DNA of 64,000 nucleotides from Neobacillus muris (lineage in GTDB: Bacteria; Bacillota; Bacilli; Bacillales; Cytobacillaceae): NCBI RefSeq assembly GCF_943193175.1, contig NZ_CALPDF010000023.1, positions 1 through 64,000 on the forward strand, given 5' to 3'. Within the stretch, counting starts at the first letter, position 1. Each line of letters starts with the position of its first letter. Position numbers and translations under genes: made by a program. Shown here piece by piece: positions 25,874 to 34,526 of this stretch. The notes below the pieces were generated by a model that was not told the DNA's origin, searched no databases, and saw nothing but the letters and a program-made list of their open reading frames with translations.

Positions 25874-26155
25874 ATGAACCAACAGCCATTCTTCATGATT
25901 GGCATCATTTTGTTAGTGTTGGCTTATTTAGTGGGAGTGAAAAAGCAAACTTGGCTATTGTCTGGGTTCAATCAGAGACGGGTCAAAGACCAAGATAAGC
26001 TGGCAAAATTGGTAGGGTTTTATAATGGGTTAATGGGTGCTGCGATGCTGATTGCTGCTTTTATCGACCATCCAGATATGCAAATATTATTTCCAATTCT
26101 GATTGTTGGCTACGTCATCCTGCTTGGCTATGTCAATATAAAAATGGTGGAGTAA
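25874..26155 (+). CDS. DUF3784 family small membrane protein
   Basis: 93 aa: N-terminal TM (~7-21), loop KKQTWLLSGFNQRRVKDQDKLAKLVGFYN, then two TM segments. The WLLSGFNQ...DKLAKLVG pattern is the DUF3784 signature. GAGAGGGTGAAGTACA precedes the ATG, 18 bp after the previous gene. Third gene of the XRE operon; function unknown. Confidence 0.78.
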   Translation: MNQQPFFMIGIILLVLAYLVGVKKQTWLLSGFNQRRVKDQDKLAKLVGFYNGLMGAAMLIAAFIDHPDMQILFPILIVGYVILLGYVNIKMVE

Positions 26156-26265
26156 CCAAGGCTGCTTTTTTTAATTAATATTTCCAAAATCATACATCTC
26201 CGGTTTGAGATAGTTTTAAAAATGTACTATACTTCAAAAGGTACTATTTTTGAGGGAGAACAGGT

Positions 26266-28431
26266 ATGTTTCAAAATGAAGATTTTTTTAATAGAAAGAA
26301 AAAAGAATTAGGGGTTTCCTTGAATGAAGTTCAGAAAACGGCTGTTCTCCATACGGAAGGACCTTTATTGCTGCTCGCTTCGCCGGGGTCTGGGAAAACG
26401 ACGACCACGATTATGAGGATTGGCTACCTGATCGAAGAGAAGGGAATCAATCCAGCCAGAATAAAAGCAGTGACCTTTAGTAAAGCGGCAGCTAACGATA
26501 TGAAACAACGGTTTAAACGATTTTTTCCCGAATACACCGAACAGTCCGTGGATTTTTCAACCATCCACAGCCTCGCCTTTGCAGTGGTCCGTGAATATTT
26601 CTATAAAAATCTAGTGGCCTATCAAATCATTGAAGGCAATAAGGATACACATATACAAAAAAACACTTTAATCAAGCAGCTGTTTAATCGGTTCACAAAT
26701 GAATGGATGTCAGAGGACCAGCTGGAGGAGCTGACTGTTTATATTAGTTTTATCAAAAACAAAATGGTTCCGCGTGAGGATTGGGAAAAGGTAAATTGTG
26801 AGGTCCCGTTCGCCCAGCAAATTTTCCAAGAATACGAAAACTACAAAAAGACCGCTGGCGCCAAGCTTTTGCTGGATTTCGATGATATGCTGACGATTGC
26901 AAATGAGGCATTTGAAATGGATGCGGCCCTGCTCCGAAAGTACCAGCAGCGGTATGATTATGTCTTGACTGATGAAAGCCAGGATACATCAATGGTACAG
27001 CATGCGATTATTGAAAAATTAGTGAGGCCCCATCAAAATTTGTATGTGGTGGCGGATGACGACCAGTCCATCTACACCTGGAGGGCAGCAGAGCCTCAAT
27101 ATCTGCTCAATTTTAAGCAGGTCTATCCCAATGCCGTGATTTTGATGATGGAGCAAAACTACCGGTCCTCCAAAGAGATAGTCGAGACGGCTAATCAATT
27201 TATTAAACAGAATAAGCAGCGCTATGACAAAAATATGTTTACGGAAAATCCGCCGGATCAGCCGATTGTGATTAAACATTTGGATGATTATGAACAGCAG
27301 GCTTCCTATTTAGCAGAGAAGATAACGGGACTGGACCGGTTTAAAGATACAGCGGTTCTGTTTCGGAATAATTCATCATCCATTCTGTTAGTGAATGAAT
27401 TTGAACGTGCCGGCATTCCATTTTATATCAAGGATCATGACAACCGGTTTTTTTCGCACTGGGTGGTAAAAGATATTTTGAACTTTATGCGGCTGAGTTT
27501 CAGTGACAAACGGGTCGATATTTTCGAGCAGATTTATCGGAAGCTGCCCATTTTTATTACCAAGGAAAGAATGGCAGAGCTGAAGCAATCAAATCAAAAT
27601 GTCTCGATATTTGATCAACTTTTAAAAATGATGGACCCGAAACGGTCAGAGCAAATCACCGAATGCAGACTGGCCTTTGTCATGATGCGAGGAAAGCGGC
27701 CTTTAGAGGTTATGAAGATTATTCGCGGGGTGTTAGGGTATGATAAGGCACTTGAAAAGATTGCCAAGAATTTAAAGTTTAATAAAGATTATTTGCTGGG
27801 CATTCTTCATACTTTAGAGCAGATCGCGAGACCCCTTAGGACGATGGAGGAATTCGCTGCCCGCCTAGACTATCTGCAATCTGTCATTCATACTTCAAAA
27901 TTTAAGAAAAATGAAGATGTAGTGACCTTATCGACTTTTCATAGCTCAAAGGGTTTGGAATTTAAGAGTGTGTATATGATTGACCTTATTCAAGGTGTCA
28001 TTCCAACGGATGATGATTTAGAAAATACGGAGCTGCTCGAGGAAGCCGTCCGGCTGTTTTATGTAGGGATGACGCGGGCGGAATCCAGCCTGGAGCTTAT
28101 TGCCTATAAAAAGCAATTTGGCAAGAGTGTTAGGCCTTCGCAATTTATCCTGGATGTCAAGAACATCATCACCCCCCCAGTCAAAGCATCTAGAAGAGAA
28201 CCTTTGAAGCGGGATCAAGCAGGGAAACCAATCATTCCCCACAATCCAAATGCCATTAAAAATGCAGAAAACCTAAAACAGGGCATCACAGTCAAACACC
28301 GCGTCTTTGGATCAGGAACAATCGCCCAATTAAACCAAGAACATATCGAAATAAAATTTCAACGAGAAACCAAAAAACTATCCATCCAAACATGCATGGA
28401 CATGGGCCTACTAGAAATCATCAATGAATAA
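26266..28431 (+). CDS. UvrD/Rep-type superfamily 1 DNA helicase (YjcD-like)
   Basis: 721-aa 3'-5' helicase. Motifs in order: Q motif LNEVQKTAV, Walker A LLASPGSGKTTT (~35-46), Ia KAVTFSKAA, II LTDESQDTS, III VVADDDQSIYTWRAA, IV MEQNYRSS, V STFHSSKGLEFKSVYM, VI RLFYVGMTRAESSLEL. The C-terminus (VKHRVFGSGTIAQL) is a PcrA/UvrD-like SH3/Tudor-type domain that can contact RNA polymerase. Closest recognised type is B. subtilis YjcD, a PcrA paralogue of uncertain role, rather than PcrA itself (no ligase partner nearby). GAGGGAGAACAGGT precedes the ATG. Confidence 0.87.
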   Translation: MFQNEDFFNRKKKELGVSLNEVQKTAVLHTEGPLLLLASPGSGKTTTTIMRIGYLIEEKGINPARIKAVTFSKAAANDMKQRFKRFFPEYTEQSVDFSTIHSLAFAVVREYFYKNLVAYQIIEGNKDTHIQKNTLIKQLFNRFTNEWMSEDQLEELTVYISFIKNKMVPREDWEKVNCEVPFAQQIFQEYENYKKTAGAKLLLDFDDMLTIANEAFEMDAALLRKYQQRYDYVLTDESQDTSMVQHAIIEKLVRPHQNLYVVADDDQSIYTWRAAEPQYLLNFKQVYPNAVILMMEQNYRSSKEIVETANQFIKQNKQRYDKNMFTENPPDQPIVIKHLDDYEQQASYLAEKITGLDRFKDTAVLFRNNSSSILLVNEFERAGIPFYIKDHDNRFFSHWVVKDILNFMRLSFSDKRVDIFEQIYRKLPIFITKERMAELKQSNQNVSIFDQLLKMMDPKRSEQITECRLAFVMMRGKRPLEVMKIIRGVLGYDKALEKIAKNLKFNKDYLLGILHTLEQIARPLRTMEEFAARLDYLQSVIHTSKFKKNEDVVTLSTFHSSKGLEFKSVYMIDLIQGVIPTDDDLENTELLEEAVRLFYVGMTRAESSLELIAYKKQFGKSVRPSQFILDVKNIITPPVKASRREPLKRDQAGKPIIPHNPNAIKNAENLKQGITVKHRVFGSGTIAQLNQEHIEIKFQRETKKLSIQTCMDMGLLEIINE

Positions 28432-28440
28432 TTTGACGTA

Positions 28441-28503
28441 CTAACACGCTGGGGCCAGTCTCTCAGCGCGTTAGTGCTTTAAAGTTGTGGGGGACTGTCC
28501 CCA
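28441..28503. repeat. Dispersed GC-rich repeat after the helicase gene
   Basis: A degenerate unit (CGCTGGGGCCAGTCTCTCAG) then GCGTTAGTGCTTTAAAG and the core GGGGGACTGTCCCC (28489-28502). Confidence 0.78.
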
Positions 28504-28549
28504 TATATTAAGATTAGACTGTCAAATATATATAGATGGAGGCCGTGTG

Positions 28550-29575
28550 ATGTACAGCTTTAAGAATGATTATGCTGAGGGTGCGCATCCTAGAATTTTA
28601 CATGCGTTAATCGAGTCGAATTTTGAGCAGGAGGATGGTTACGGGGAGGACCGTTATTCCCGGCAGGCGGTTGAGCTTTTGAAGGAGAAGATCGGGCGGC
28701 CGGATGTGGATATTCATCTGATTCCTGGCGGGACGCAAACCAATTTGATAGCATTATCCGCTTTCTTAAGACCCCATGAAGCAGCAATTGCGGCGAACAG
28801 CGGCCATATTCAGACCCATGAGACAGGGGCAATTGAAGCAACAGGGCATAAAGTGCTGTCAGTTGAAACGACCGATGGAAAACTGACCCCGTCAGCGATC
28901 CAGGAAGTGCTGGATGCACATACAGATGAACATATGGTAAAGCCAAAGCTTGTTTACATATCGGATTCCACCGAAATAGGGTCCATTTATAATAGGCATG
29001 AACTACAGCTATTAAGCGATTTCTGCCGAAAGAACAACTTGATTTTTTATATGGATGGGGCACGTCTGGGTTCTGCTCTATGTTCTTCGGAAAATGACCT
29101 CCGTATATCAGATTTCCCGGAACTCGTTGACGCATTTTACATCGGCGGCACGAAAAATGGAGCACTCATCGGGGAAGCGCTCGTCATTTGCCGTGACTCC
29201 CTTAAAGAAGACTTCCGTTTCCATATGAAACAAAAAGGGGCGCTGCTTGCAAAAGGGCGACTTCTTGGCATCCAATTTCTTGAATTATTCCGGGACAATT
29301 TATTCTTCGATTTGGCTCAGCATGCCAATAACATGGCAAAGAAGATTAGCGATGAATTAAGCCGGGCCAATATCAAATTTGTAACCCATTCGCCGTCCAA
29401 CCAAATCTTCCCGATTCTTCCGAACAGCGTAATCGAGCAACTACAAAACAATTATGCTTTTCTAATTTGGGAGAAGGCTGACCAAGACCATTCAGCAATT
29501 CGGATTGTCACCTCTTGGGCCACAAAAGAAGAAGCCGTAAATGCTTTCCTCGAGGACATAAAAAAATACTTATAA
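28550..29575 (+). CDS. Threonine-aldolase-like / beta-eliminating lyase family PLP enzyme
   Basis: 341 aa, fold-type I. Features: NDYAEGAHPRILHAL, YGEDRYSRQAVELL, the cofactor loop IPGGTQTNLIALSAFL, SGHIQTHETGAIEATGHKV, YMDGARLGSALCS and FYIGGTKNGALIGEALV with the Schiff-base Lys in GGTKNG (~212). Low-specificity L-threonine aldolases (Thr to Gly + acetaldehyde) share all of these. ATG 28550 with GATGGAGGCCGTGTG; the upstream frame runs through the repeat and is rejected. It lies between two GC-rich repeats. Confidence 0.84.
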   Translation: MYSFKNDYAEGAHPRILHALIESNFEQEDGYGEDRYSRQAVELLKEKIGRPDVDIHLIPGGTQTNLIALSAFLRPHEAAIAANSGHIQTHETGAIEATGHKVLSVETTDGKLTPSAIQEVLDAHTDEHMVKPKLVYISDSTEIGSIYNRHELQLLSDFCRKNNLIFYMDGARLGSALCSSENDLRISDFPELVDAFYIGGTKNGALIGEALVICRDSLKEDFRFHMKQKGALLAKGRLLGIQFLELFRDNLFFDLAQHANNMAKKISDELSRANIKFVTHSPSNQIFPILPNSVIEQLQNNYAFLIWEKADQDHSAIRIVTSWATKEEAVNAFLEDIKKYL

Positions 29576-29590
29576 GATGGACAAGTTTGC

Positions 29591-29637
29591 ACAGCACTAA
29601 AGTATTAACGTGCCGGGGGACAGTCCCCCAGCACGGG
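29591..29637. repeat. Dispersed GC-rich repeat after the threonine-aldolase-like gene
   Basis: CACTAAAGTATTAACGTGC followed by CGGGGGACAGTCCCCCAGCAC; flanking GTGC / GCAC extend the hairpin. Confidence 0.8.
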
Positions 29638-29665
29638 AAAGTGATAAAGTTGGAGGGGTTAGTTA

Positions 29666-30724
29666 GTGGAGATTGGTGTAACGACGTTTGTTGAGACGAC
29701 GCCGGATGTTAGGACGGGTAAGGTGATTAGTCATGCCGAGCGGCTGCGGGAGGTTGTGGAGGAAATTGTGCTTGCCGACCAAGTGGGCTTGGATGTATTT
29801 GGAGTAGGGGAGCATCATCGCAAGGATTATGCGGCATCGTCTCCTGCTGTCCTGCTGGCTGCAGCAGCGTCACAAACAAAGCGGATTCGGCTGACGAGTG
29901 CGGTGACGGTTCTTTCGTCTGATGACCCGGTACGGGTATTTGAACAATTTGCGATGCTTGACGGCATTTCAAACGGGCGGGCAGAGATTATGGCAGGACG
30001 AGGGTCATTTATTGAGTCATTCCCATTGTTTGGCTATGATTTAAAGGACTATGAAGAGCTGTTTGATGAAAAGCTGGATTTGCTATTGAAATTGTGTGAA
30101 TCAGAGAAAGTCACTTGGAGCGGCGGCAAACATCGGCCAGCCATCCATAATCTTGGCGTTTATCCTCGCCCCGTGCAGGATCGTTTACCTGTGTGGATTG
30201 GCAGCGGTGGAACGCCAGAATCTGTCATCCGTGCCGGTCTTCTTGGACTGCCGCTTGTATTAGCGATAATTGGTGGAAGCCCTGTCCGGTTTGCGCCATT
30301 GGTTCAGCTCTATAAAAGAGCGGCAGCCCAAGCCGGACATGATGCCAGCAAACTCGCAGTCGCCTCCCATTCCCATGGTTTTGTCGCCGAAGATACAGAC
30401 ACAGCAGCGGATAAATTTTTCCCATCCACTCAACAAGCGATGAACGTGCTTGGAAGGGAGCGGGGCTGGGGCTACTATGACCGTTCCGCATTTGATGCGG
30501 CAAGGAGCTTTGATGGTGCTCTTTACGTTGGCGACCCAGAAACAGTGGCCCAGAAAATCATCCACCTTCGAAAAAATGTAGGAGTGACACGGTTTATGCT
30601 CCATGTACCTGTTGGCAGCATGCCACACGAAGACGTGATGAGGGCAATTGAACTTCTGGGGAAAGAAGTAGCACCTCGGGTTCGTGAAGAGGTCTCCAAA
30701 TGGGAAGCATCCCAACAAGAATAG
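29666..30724 (+). CDS. LLM-class flavin-dependent oxidoreductase (intact paralogue)
   Basis: 352 aa. Luciferase-like barrel: MEIGVTTFVETTPD, GLDVFGVGEHHRKDYAASSPAVLLAAAA, RLTSAVTVLSSDDPVRVFEQFAMLDG, RAEIMAGRGSFIESFPLFGYD, LPVWIGSGGTPESVIRAGLLGLPLVLAIIGGSP. GTG start with GGAGGGGTTAGTTA upstream. It shares the block order and wording of the pseudogene at 21546 (for example GRG.(I/Y)(E/T)SF.LFGYD), which is therefore a broken relative. FMN-dependent oxidation of an unknown substrate. Monocistronic, followed by a terminator. Confidence 0.86.
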   Translation: MEIGVTTFVETTPDVRTGKVISHAERLREVVEEIVLADQVGLDVFGVGEHHRKDYAASSPAVLLAAAASQTKRIRLTSAVTVLSSDDPVRVFEQFAMLDGISNGRAEIMAGRGSFIESFPLFGYDLKDYEELFDEKLDLLLKLCESEKVTWSGGKHRPAIHNLGVYPRPVQDRLPVWIGSGGTPESVIRAGLLGLPLVLAIIGGSPVRFAPLVQLYKRAAAQAGHDASKLAVASHSHGFVAEDTDTAADKFFPSTQQAMNVLGRERGWGYYDRSAFDAARSFDGALYVGDPETVAQKIIHLRKNVGVTRFMLHVPVGSMPHEDVMRAIELLGKEVAPRVREEVSKWEASQQE

Positions 30725-30754
30725 GTAAATATAGTCCTAAGAGCAAAAGCATAT

Positions 30755-30790
30755 GAAAAAAGGCTTCCAATTCAATGGAGGCCTTTTTTA
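30755..30790 (+). terminator. Rho-independent terminator
   Basis: AAAAAAGGCTTCCA - ATTCAA - TGGAGGCCTTTTTT after the LLM gene. Confidence 0.87.
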
Positions 30791-30853
30791 TATTAAAAAA
30801 TTACTAAATTTACCAAATAAAGCAGGAAGATGGAAGAAATAGATAGAATTTAA

Positions 30854-30869
30854 ATGAAAACGCTTGCAT
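30854..30869. promoter_or_regulatory. CcpA cre site upstream of the BVMO-esterase operon
   Basis: ATGAAAACGCTTGCAT fits the Bacillus cre consensus WTGNAANCGNWNNCAW at every position. It lies 40 bp before the BVMO start codon, so CcpA would block early transcription or initiation when preferred sugars are present. Confidence 0.72.
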
Positions 30870-30909
30870 ATTTTTACATGAAGATTTTCAAAAAGGAGGT
30901 CCTAAAAAA

Positions 30910-32550
30910 ATGACAGAAAGCCAGCTTGAGGTTCAACATTTTGATGCAGTGGTTGTAGGAGCAGGGTTCTCAGGTTTATATATGCTCTATAAGCTCCGGG
31001 AGCTGGGATACTCGGTACGCGTTTATGAGGCAGCTGAAGATGTTGGCGGCACCTGGTACCATAACCGCTATCCGGGGGCGAGATGTGATATCGAAAGTAT
31101 TTACTATAATTATACTTTCTCAGAAGAGCTTCTAAATGAATGGACATGGTCACAAAGATTTGCTGAGCAGCCGGAAATATTGGATTATATCAACTTCGTC
31201 GCAAATAGGCTGGACTTGCGCCGTGACATCCAATTCAAAACAAGGATTACGGCTGCCCGCTATAATGAGAACTATCATTTCTGGGAAATTGACACAGATA
31301 CTGGAAATTTGCTGACGGCCAGCTATTTTATTACCGCACTAGGCTGCTTATCGGCATCCAATACCCCAAATATAAAGGGAATGGACTGTTTCAAAGGGGA
31401 GATGTACCACACAGGAAAGTGGCCACATGAAGAAGTCAGATTCAAGGGAAAGCGGGTTGGGGTGATTGGAACAGGCTCCAGCGGCATCCAGGCCATCCCC
31501 ATCATCGCTAAAGAAGCAAGCAGCCTAACCGTTTTTCAGCGGACACCACAGTATAGTACCCCAGCACAAAACCACGCCTATGACCCGGAATATATACGGC
31601 AGATTCGGAATAATTACAGCGAAATCAAAAAAGCAATGAGTGAATCGAGGCATGGTGTACCATCGTTCCCACGGGAGGAATTGGCAATAGAAGTTTCACC
31701 AGACGTCCGCAAGCAGGCATATGAAAAAGCTTGGCAGGAAGGCGGACTGTTTACCTTACTCTATCAATTTAGTGACTTGGGCTTTGGAGAAAATGCCAAT
31801 GAAACCGCTCAGGATTTCATCCGATCAAAAATCAGGGAAATTGTTCAGGACCCTGAGGTGGCCGACAAACTGATGCCAAGTTTTTTTTACGGAACAAAAC
31901 GCCCGATCATTGATACGAATTATTTTGAAACCTATAACCGGGAAAATGTGACCCTAGTAGATATAAAAAACACCCCAATTATGGAGATCACACCAACTGG
32001 GCTGAAAACTGAGGAAACAGAATTTGAACTGGATATGATCGTCTTTGCAACCGGCTTTGATGCCATCACAGGACCGTTTTTCAAAATGGATATCCGCGGT
32101 AAAGGCGGGGTCCCGCTTAAGGAAAAGTGGGCTGGAGGTGCCAATCTGAAAACCTATCTAGGCTTGGCGACAGCGGGATTCCCAAATATGTTTATGATTA
32201 CCGGTCCGCAAAGCCCATCCGTTTTAAGCAATATGATCGTTTCGATTGAGCAGCATGTCGAATGGATTGCCGACTTTCTCGAATACCTCAGGAAAAATAA
32301 TCATGATGAATTCGATGTGGCACCTCCTGCTGAAGAGGCATGGAGCGAGCAATGCAGAGAGATTACCGAAATGACACTGTTACCTAAGACTGATTCCTGG
32401 TATATGGGAGCCAATATTGAAGGCAAGCCCCGCGGATTTCTCGCTTTTGCCGGAGGAGTGGGGCTTTACCGGCAGATTTGTAATGATGTTGCAGCCAAAG
32501 GCTATGAAGGGTTTATAACATTGCCTGCTTCAAGGGCAATGAATTTATAA
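30910..32550 (+). CDS. Flavin-dependent Baeyer-Villiger monooxygenase
   Basis: 546 aa. FAD-binding Rossmann motif VVGAGFSGLYMLYKL (~15-29), GGTWYHNRYPGARCDIES (~46-63), the type I BVMO fingerprint FKGEMYHTGKWP at 161-172, and the NADPH Rossmann motif GVIGTGSSGIQAIP (~182). This family inserts oxygen next to a ketone carbonyl to give an ester or lactone (cyclohexanone/phenylacetone monooxygenase type). AAAAAGGAGGTCC precedes the ATG. The next gene, 38 bp on, is an HSL-type esterase, the usual partner that opens the product. The substrate is not deducible. A perfect cre site suggests catabolite repression. Confidence 0.9.
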   Translation: MTESQLEVQHFDAVVVGAGFSGLYMLYKLRELGYSVRVYEAAEDVGGTWYHNRYPGARCDIESIYYNYTFSEELLNEWTWSQRFAEQPEILDYINFVANRLDLRRDIQFKTRITAARYNENYHFWEIDTDTGNLLTASYFITALGCLSASNTPNIKGMDCFKGEMYHTGKWPHEEVRFKGKRVGVIGTGSSGIQAIPIIAKEASSLTVFQRTPQYSTPAQNHAYDPEYIRQIRNNYSEIKKAMSESRHGVPSFPREELAIEVSPDVRKQAYEKAWQEGGLFTLLYQFSDLGFGENANETAQDFIRSKIREIVQDPEVADKLMPSFFYGTKRPIIDTNYFETYNRENVTLVDIKNTPIMEITPTGLKTEETEFELDMIVFATGFDAITGPFFKMDIRGKGGVPLKEKWAGGANLKTYLGLATAGFPNMFMITGPQSPSVLSNMIVSIEQHVEWIADFLEYLRKNNHDEFDVAPPAEEAWSEQCREITEMTLLPKTDSWYMGANIEGKPRGFLAFAGGVGLYRQICNDVAAKGYEGFITLPASRAMNL

Positions 32551-32587
32551 AAGCTTATTGAACCTAACAAAATGGGAGGAAATAAAA

Positions 32588-33532
32588 ATGGCAAATCTTG
32601 ATCCACAAGCGAAGTTTTTATTGGAACAATTAGAGGCAGCCGGCGGTCCTGCAATGGAAACCTTATTGCCTGAACAAGCGAGGCAAGCGATCGATTTGGG
32701 CACCTTGGCAGGAGAACCGGAGGAGGTAGCTAAAGTAGAAAACAGAACCATCCCAGGGCCGGCAGGCGAAATACCTGTCCGAATTTACACTCCTGCTGGT
32801 GAAGGGCCGTTTCCGGTATTGGTTTACTGCCATGGCGGCGGCTGGGTGATTGGCAATCTCGACACGATGGATGGGCCGTGCCGGATGCTGGCCAATAAAG
32901 CAGGATGTGTGGTGATTTCGGTTGACTACCGTCTGGCACCAGAGCATAAATTCCCTGCAGCGGCCGAGGACGCATATGCTGCGGTCAAGTGGGTTGCCGA
33001 GAACGCGTCCGCCATCCAAGGAGATGCAAACCGTATTGCCATTGGCGGTGACAGCGCCGGCGGAAATCTTACGGCAGTGACGGCATTGATGGCCAGAGAA
33101 AAGGGAGGACCGTCTTTAGCCTGCCAACTGCTCATTTACCCAGTGACCAATCATTCTTATGAAACAGAATCCTATCAGGAGAATGCTGAGGGTTACTTTT
33201 TGACAAAGAACATGATGATTTGGTTCTGGAACCATTATCTGCGAAATGAGCAGGACGGCTTGAACCCGTATGCCTCTCCTTTAAAAGCTGGGGACCTGAG
33301 CGGACTGCCGCCAGCCCTCGTGATAACGGCCGGCTTTGACCCGCTGCGTGATGAAGGTGAAGCCTATGGGGACCTTCTAAAAGAGGCCGGAGTTCCGGTG
33401 GAAGCAACAAGGTACGACGGAATGATTCACGGGTTTTTCGGGATGCCAGGCATCTTGGATGACAGCAAAAAAGCGATTGACCAAGCGGCGAATGCCTTGA
33501 AGAGAGCATTCTACGCCTTCGAAACGAAATAA
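32588..33532 (+). CDS. Alpha/beta-hydrolase esterase, HSL (family IV) type
   Basis: 314 aa. HGGGW oxyanion motif (His ~82), nucleophile elbow GDSAGG (~153-158), then Asp in DPLRDEGEAY (~250) and His in DGMIHGFFGM (~281) complete the catalytic triad. Family IV enzymes hydrolyse short-chain esters and lactones. TGGGAGGAAATAAAA precedes ATG 32588; the frame starting 10 codons upstream lacks a ribosome site. The position after a BVMO supports hydrolysis of the ester or lactone formed there. Followed by a terminator. Confidence 0.9.
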   Translation: MANLDPQAKFLLEQLEAAGGPAMETLLPEQARQAIDLGTLAGEPEEVAKVENRTIPGPAGEIPVRIYTPAGEGPFPVLVYCHGGGWVIGNLDTMDGPCRMLANKAGCVVISVDYRLAPEHKFPAAAEDAYAAVKWVAENASAIQGDANRIAIGGDSAGGNLTAVTALMAREKGGPSLACQLLIYPVTNHSYETESYQENAEGYFLTKNMMIWFWNHYLRNEQDGLNPYASPLKAGDLSGLPPALVITAGFDPLRDEGEAYGDLLKEAGVPVEATRYDGMIHGFFGMPGILDDSKKAIDQAANALKRAFYAFETK

Positions 33533-33542
33533 ACTATTGTGA

Positions 33543-33596
33543 AGGACTGGCGTGAGAAGCTGTTTTAAAAACAGTTTCCACGTCAGTCTTTTTTTG
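33543..33596 (+). terminator. Long-stem terminator of the BVMO-esterase operon
   Basis: GACTGGCGTG-AGAAGCTGTTTT and AAAACAGTTTCCACGTCAGTC pair with few mismatches and lead into TTTTTTT. Confidence 0.85.
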
Positions 33597-33683
33597 GCTC
33601 GTTCGTGCAAACTACCACTAAATGAAACTTTTTATCAGATAATCCGTATTTTTTATCAAAGAAACATAGAGGGTGGGCAAGGA

Positions 33684-34502
33684 ATGGAATCGAAAGCGGA
33701 ACTGATGCATGAGCTGGCTATAATTGAGAAGTGGGAAAAAGACCAAGGAAATTTGTGGATTTGGGAACGGCTGGGACGGCTGCCATTTAAACTTCTAGAT
33801 AAGATCACGCCTCAATTTATCCACAACAAAGTTGGATCATTGCTTGAGGAAATAGGCTCATATATACAAACGGGCGGCAGTTATTTGATCAAAAAACAAA
33901 CGATTTTTAGCATGATTGAGAAAGAAACGGGGCATCCAATTGGCGATATGACTGATATCCAAGAGATTTCCTTATCCACTATGGACAAGTTAAGCAGGGA
34001 GCTGGCGGACAAGCGGAAGAAAGCTGCCGCCATCCAAGGGGCCAGCACTGGGATTGGCGGTTTTTTTACCTTGGCGATTGATATACCCGCCATCATGGCG
34101 ATATCATTAAAAACATTGCAGGAAATGGCCATCATTCATGGCTATGATCCAACCGAAAAAAGTGAGAGGGTATTTATCATTAAATGCTTGCAATTTTCTT
34201 CATCGGATATTGTAGGCAAACAGGCGATTCTGAATGAGCTTTCCAGTTTTTATGACCATGGAAGCCAGTCTAGTGAAATGGTGTCCCAGCTCCAGGGCTG
34301 GCGTGAGGTGGTATTTACATATCGAGATCAGTTTGGCTGGAAGAAGCTTTTTCAAATGGTGCCCATCGCCGGAATGCTTTTCGGCGCCTTCACCAATCGA
34401 TCCATGATCAATGACCTGGCAGAAACAGGCAGGATGCTTTATCGTAAAAGAAGGGTGCTTGAAAGACTGGAGCAGGCAAAAGAAAATAAAGGACAACAAT
34501 AG
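33684..34502 (+). CDS. EcsC family protein
   Basis: 272 aa. The N-terminal helix ELAIIEKWEKDQGNLW, the membrane-like helix GASTGIGGFFTLAIDIPAIMAISLKTLQEMAIIHGYDP (~115-150) and the C-terminal MVPIAGMLFGAFTNRSMINDLAETGRMLYRKRR define the EcsC family. B. subtilis EcsC accompanies the EcsAB transporter that affects intramembrane proteolysis and secretion, but no ecsAB genes are here, so this is a stand-alone member of unknown role. GAGGGTGGGCAAGGA precedes ATG 33684; the long upstream frame overlaps the terminator and is rejected. It converges on the XendoU-like gene. Confidence 0.83.
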   Translation: MESKAELMHELAIIEKWEKDQGNLWIWERLGRLPFKLLDKITPQFIHNKVGSLLEEIGSYIQTGGSYLIKKQTIFSMIEKETGHPIGDMTDIQEISLSTMDKLSRELADKRKKAAAIQGASTGIGGFFTLAIDIPAIMAISLKTLQEMAIIHGYDPTEKSERVFIIKCLQFSSSDIVGKQAILNELSSFYDHGSQSSEMVSQLQGWREVVFTYRDQFGWKKLFQMVPIAGMLFGAFTNRSMINDLAETGRMLYRKRRVLERLEQAKENKGQQ

Positions 34503-34526
34503 GCGCCATGAAGGACAAGTTCTTAT

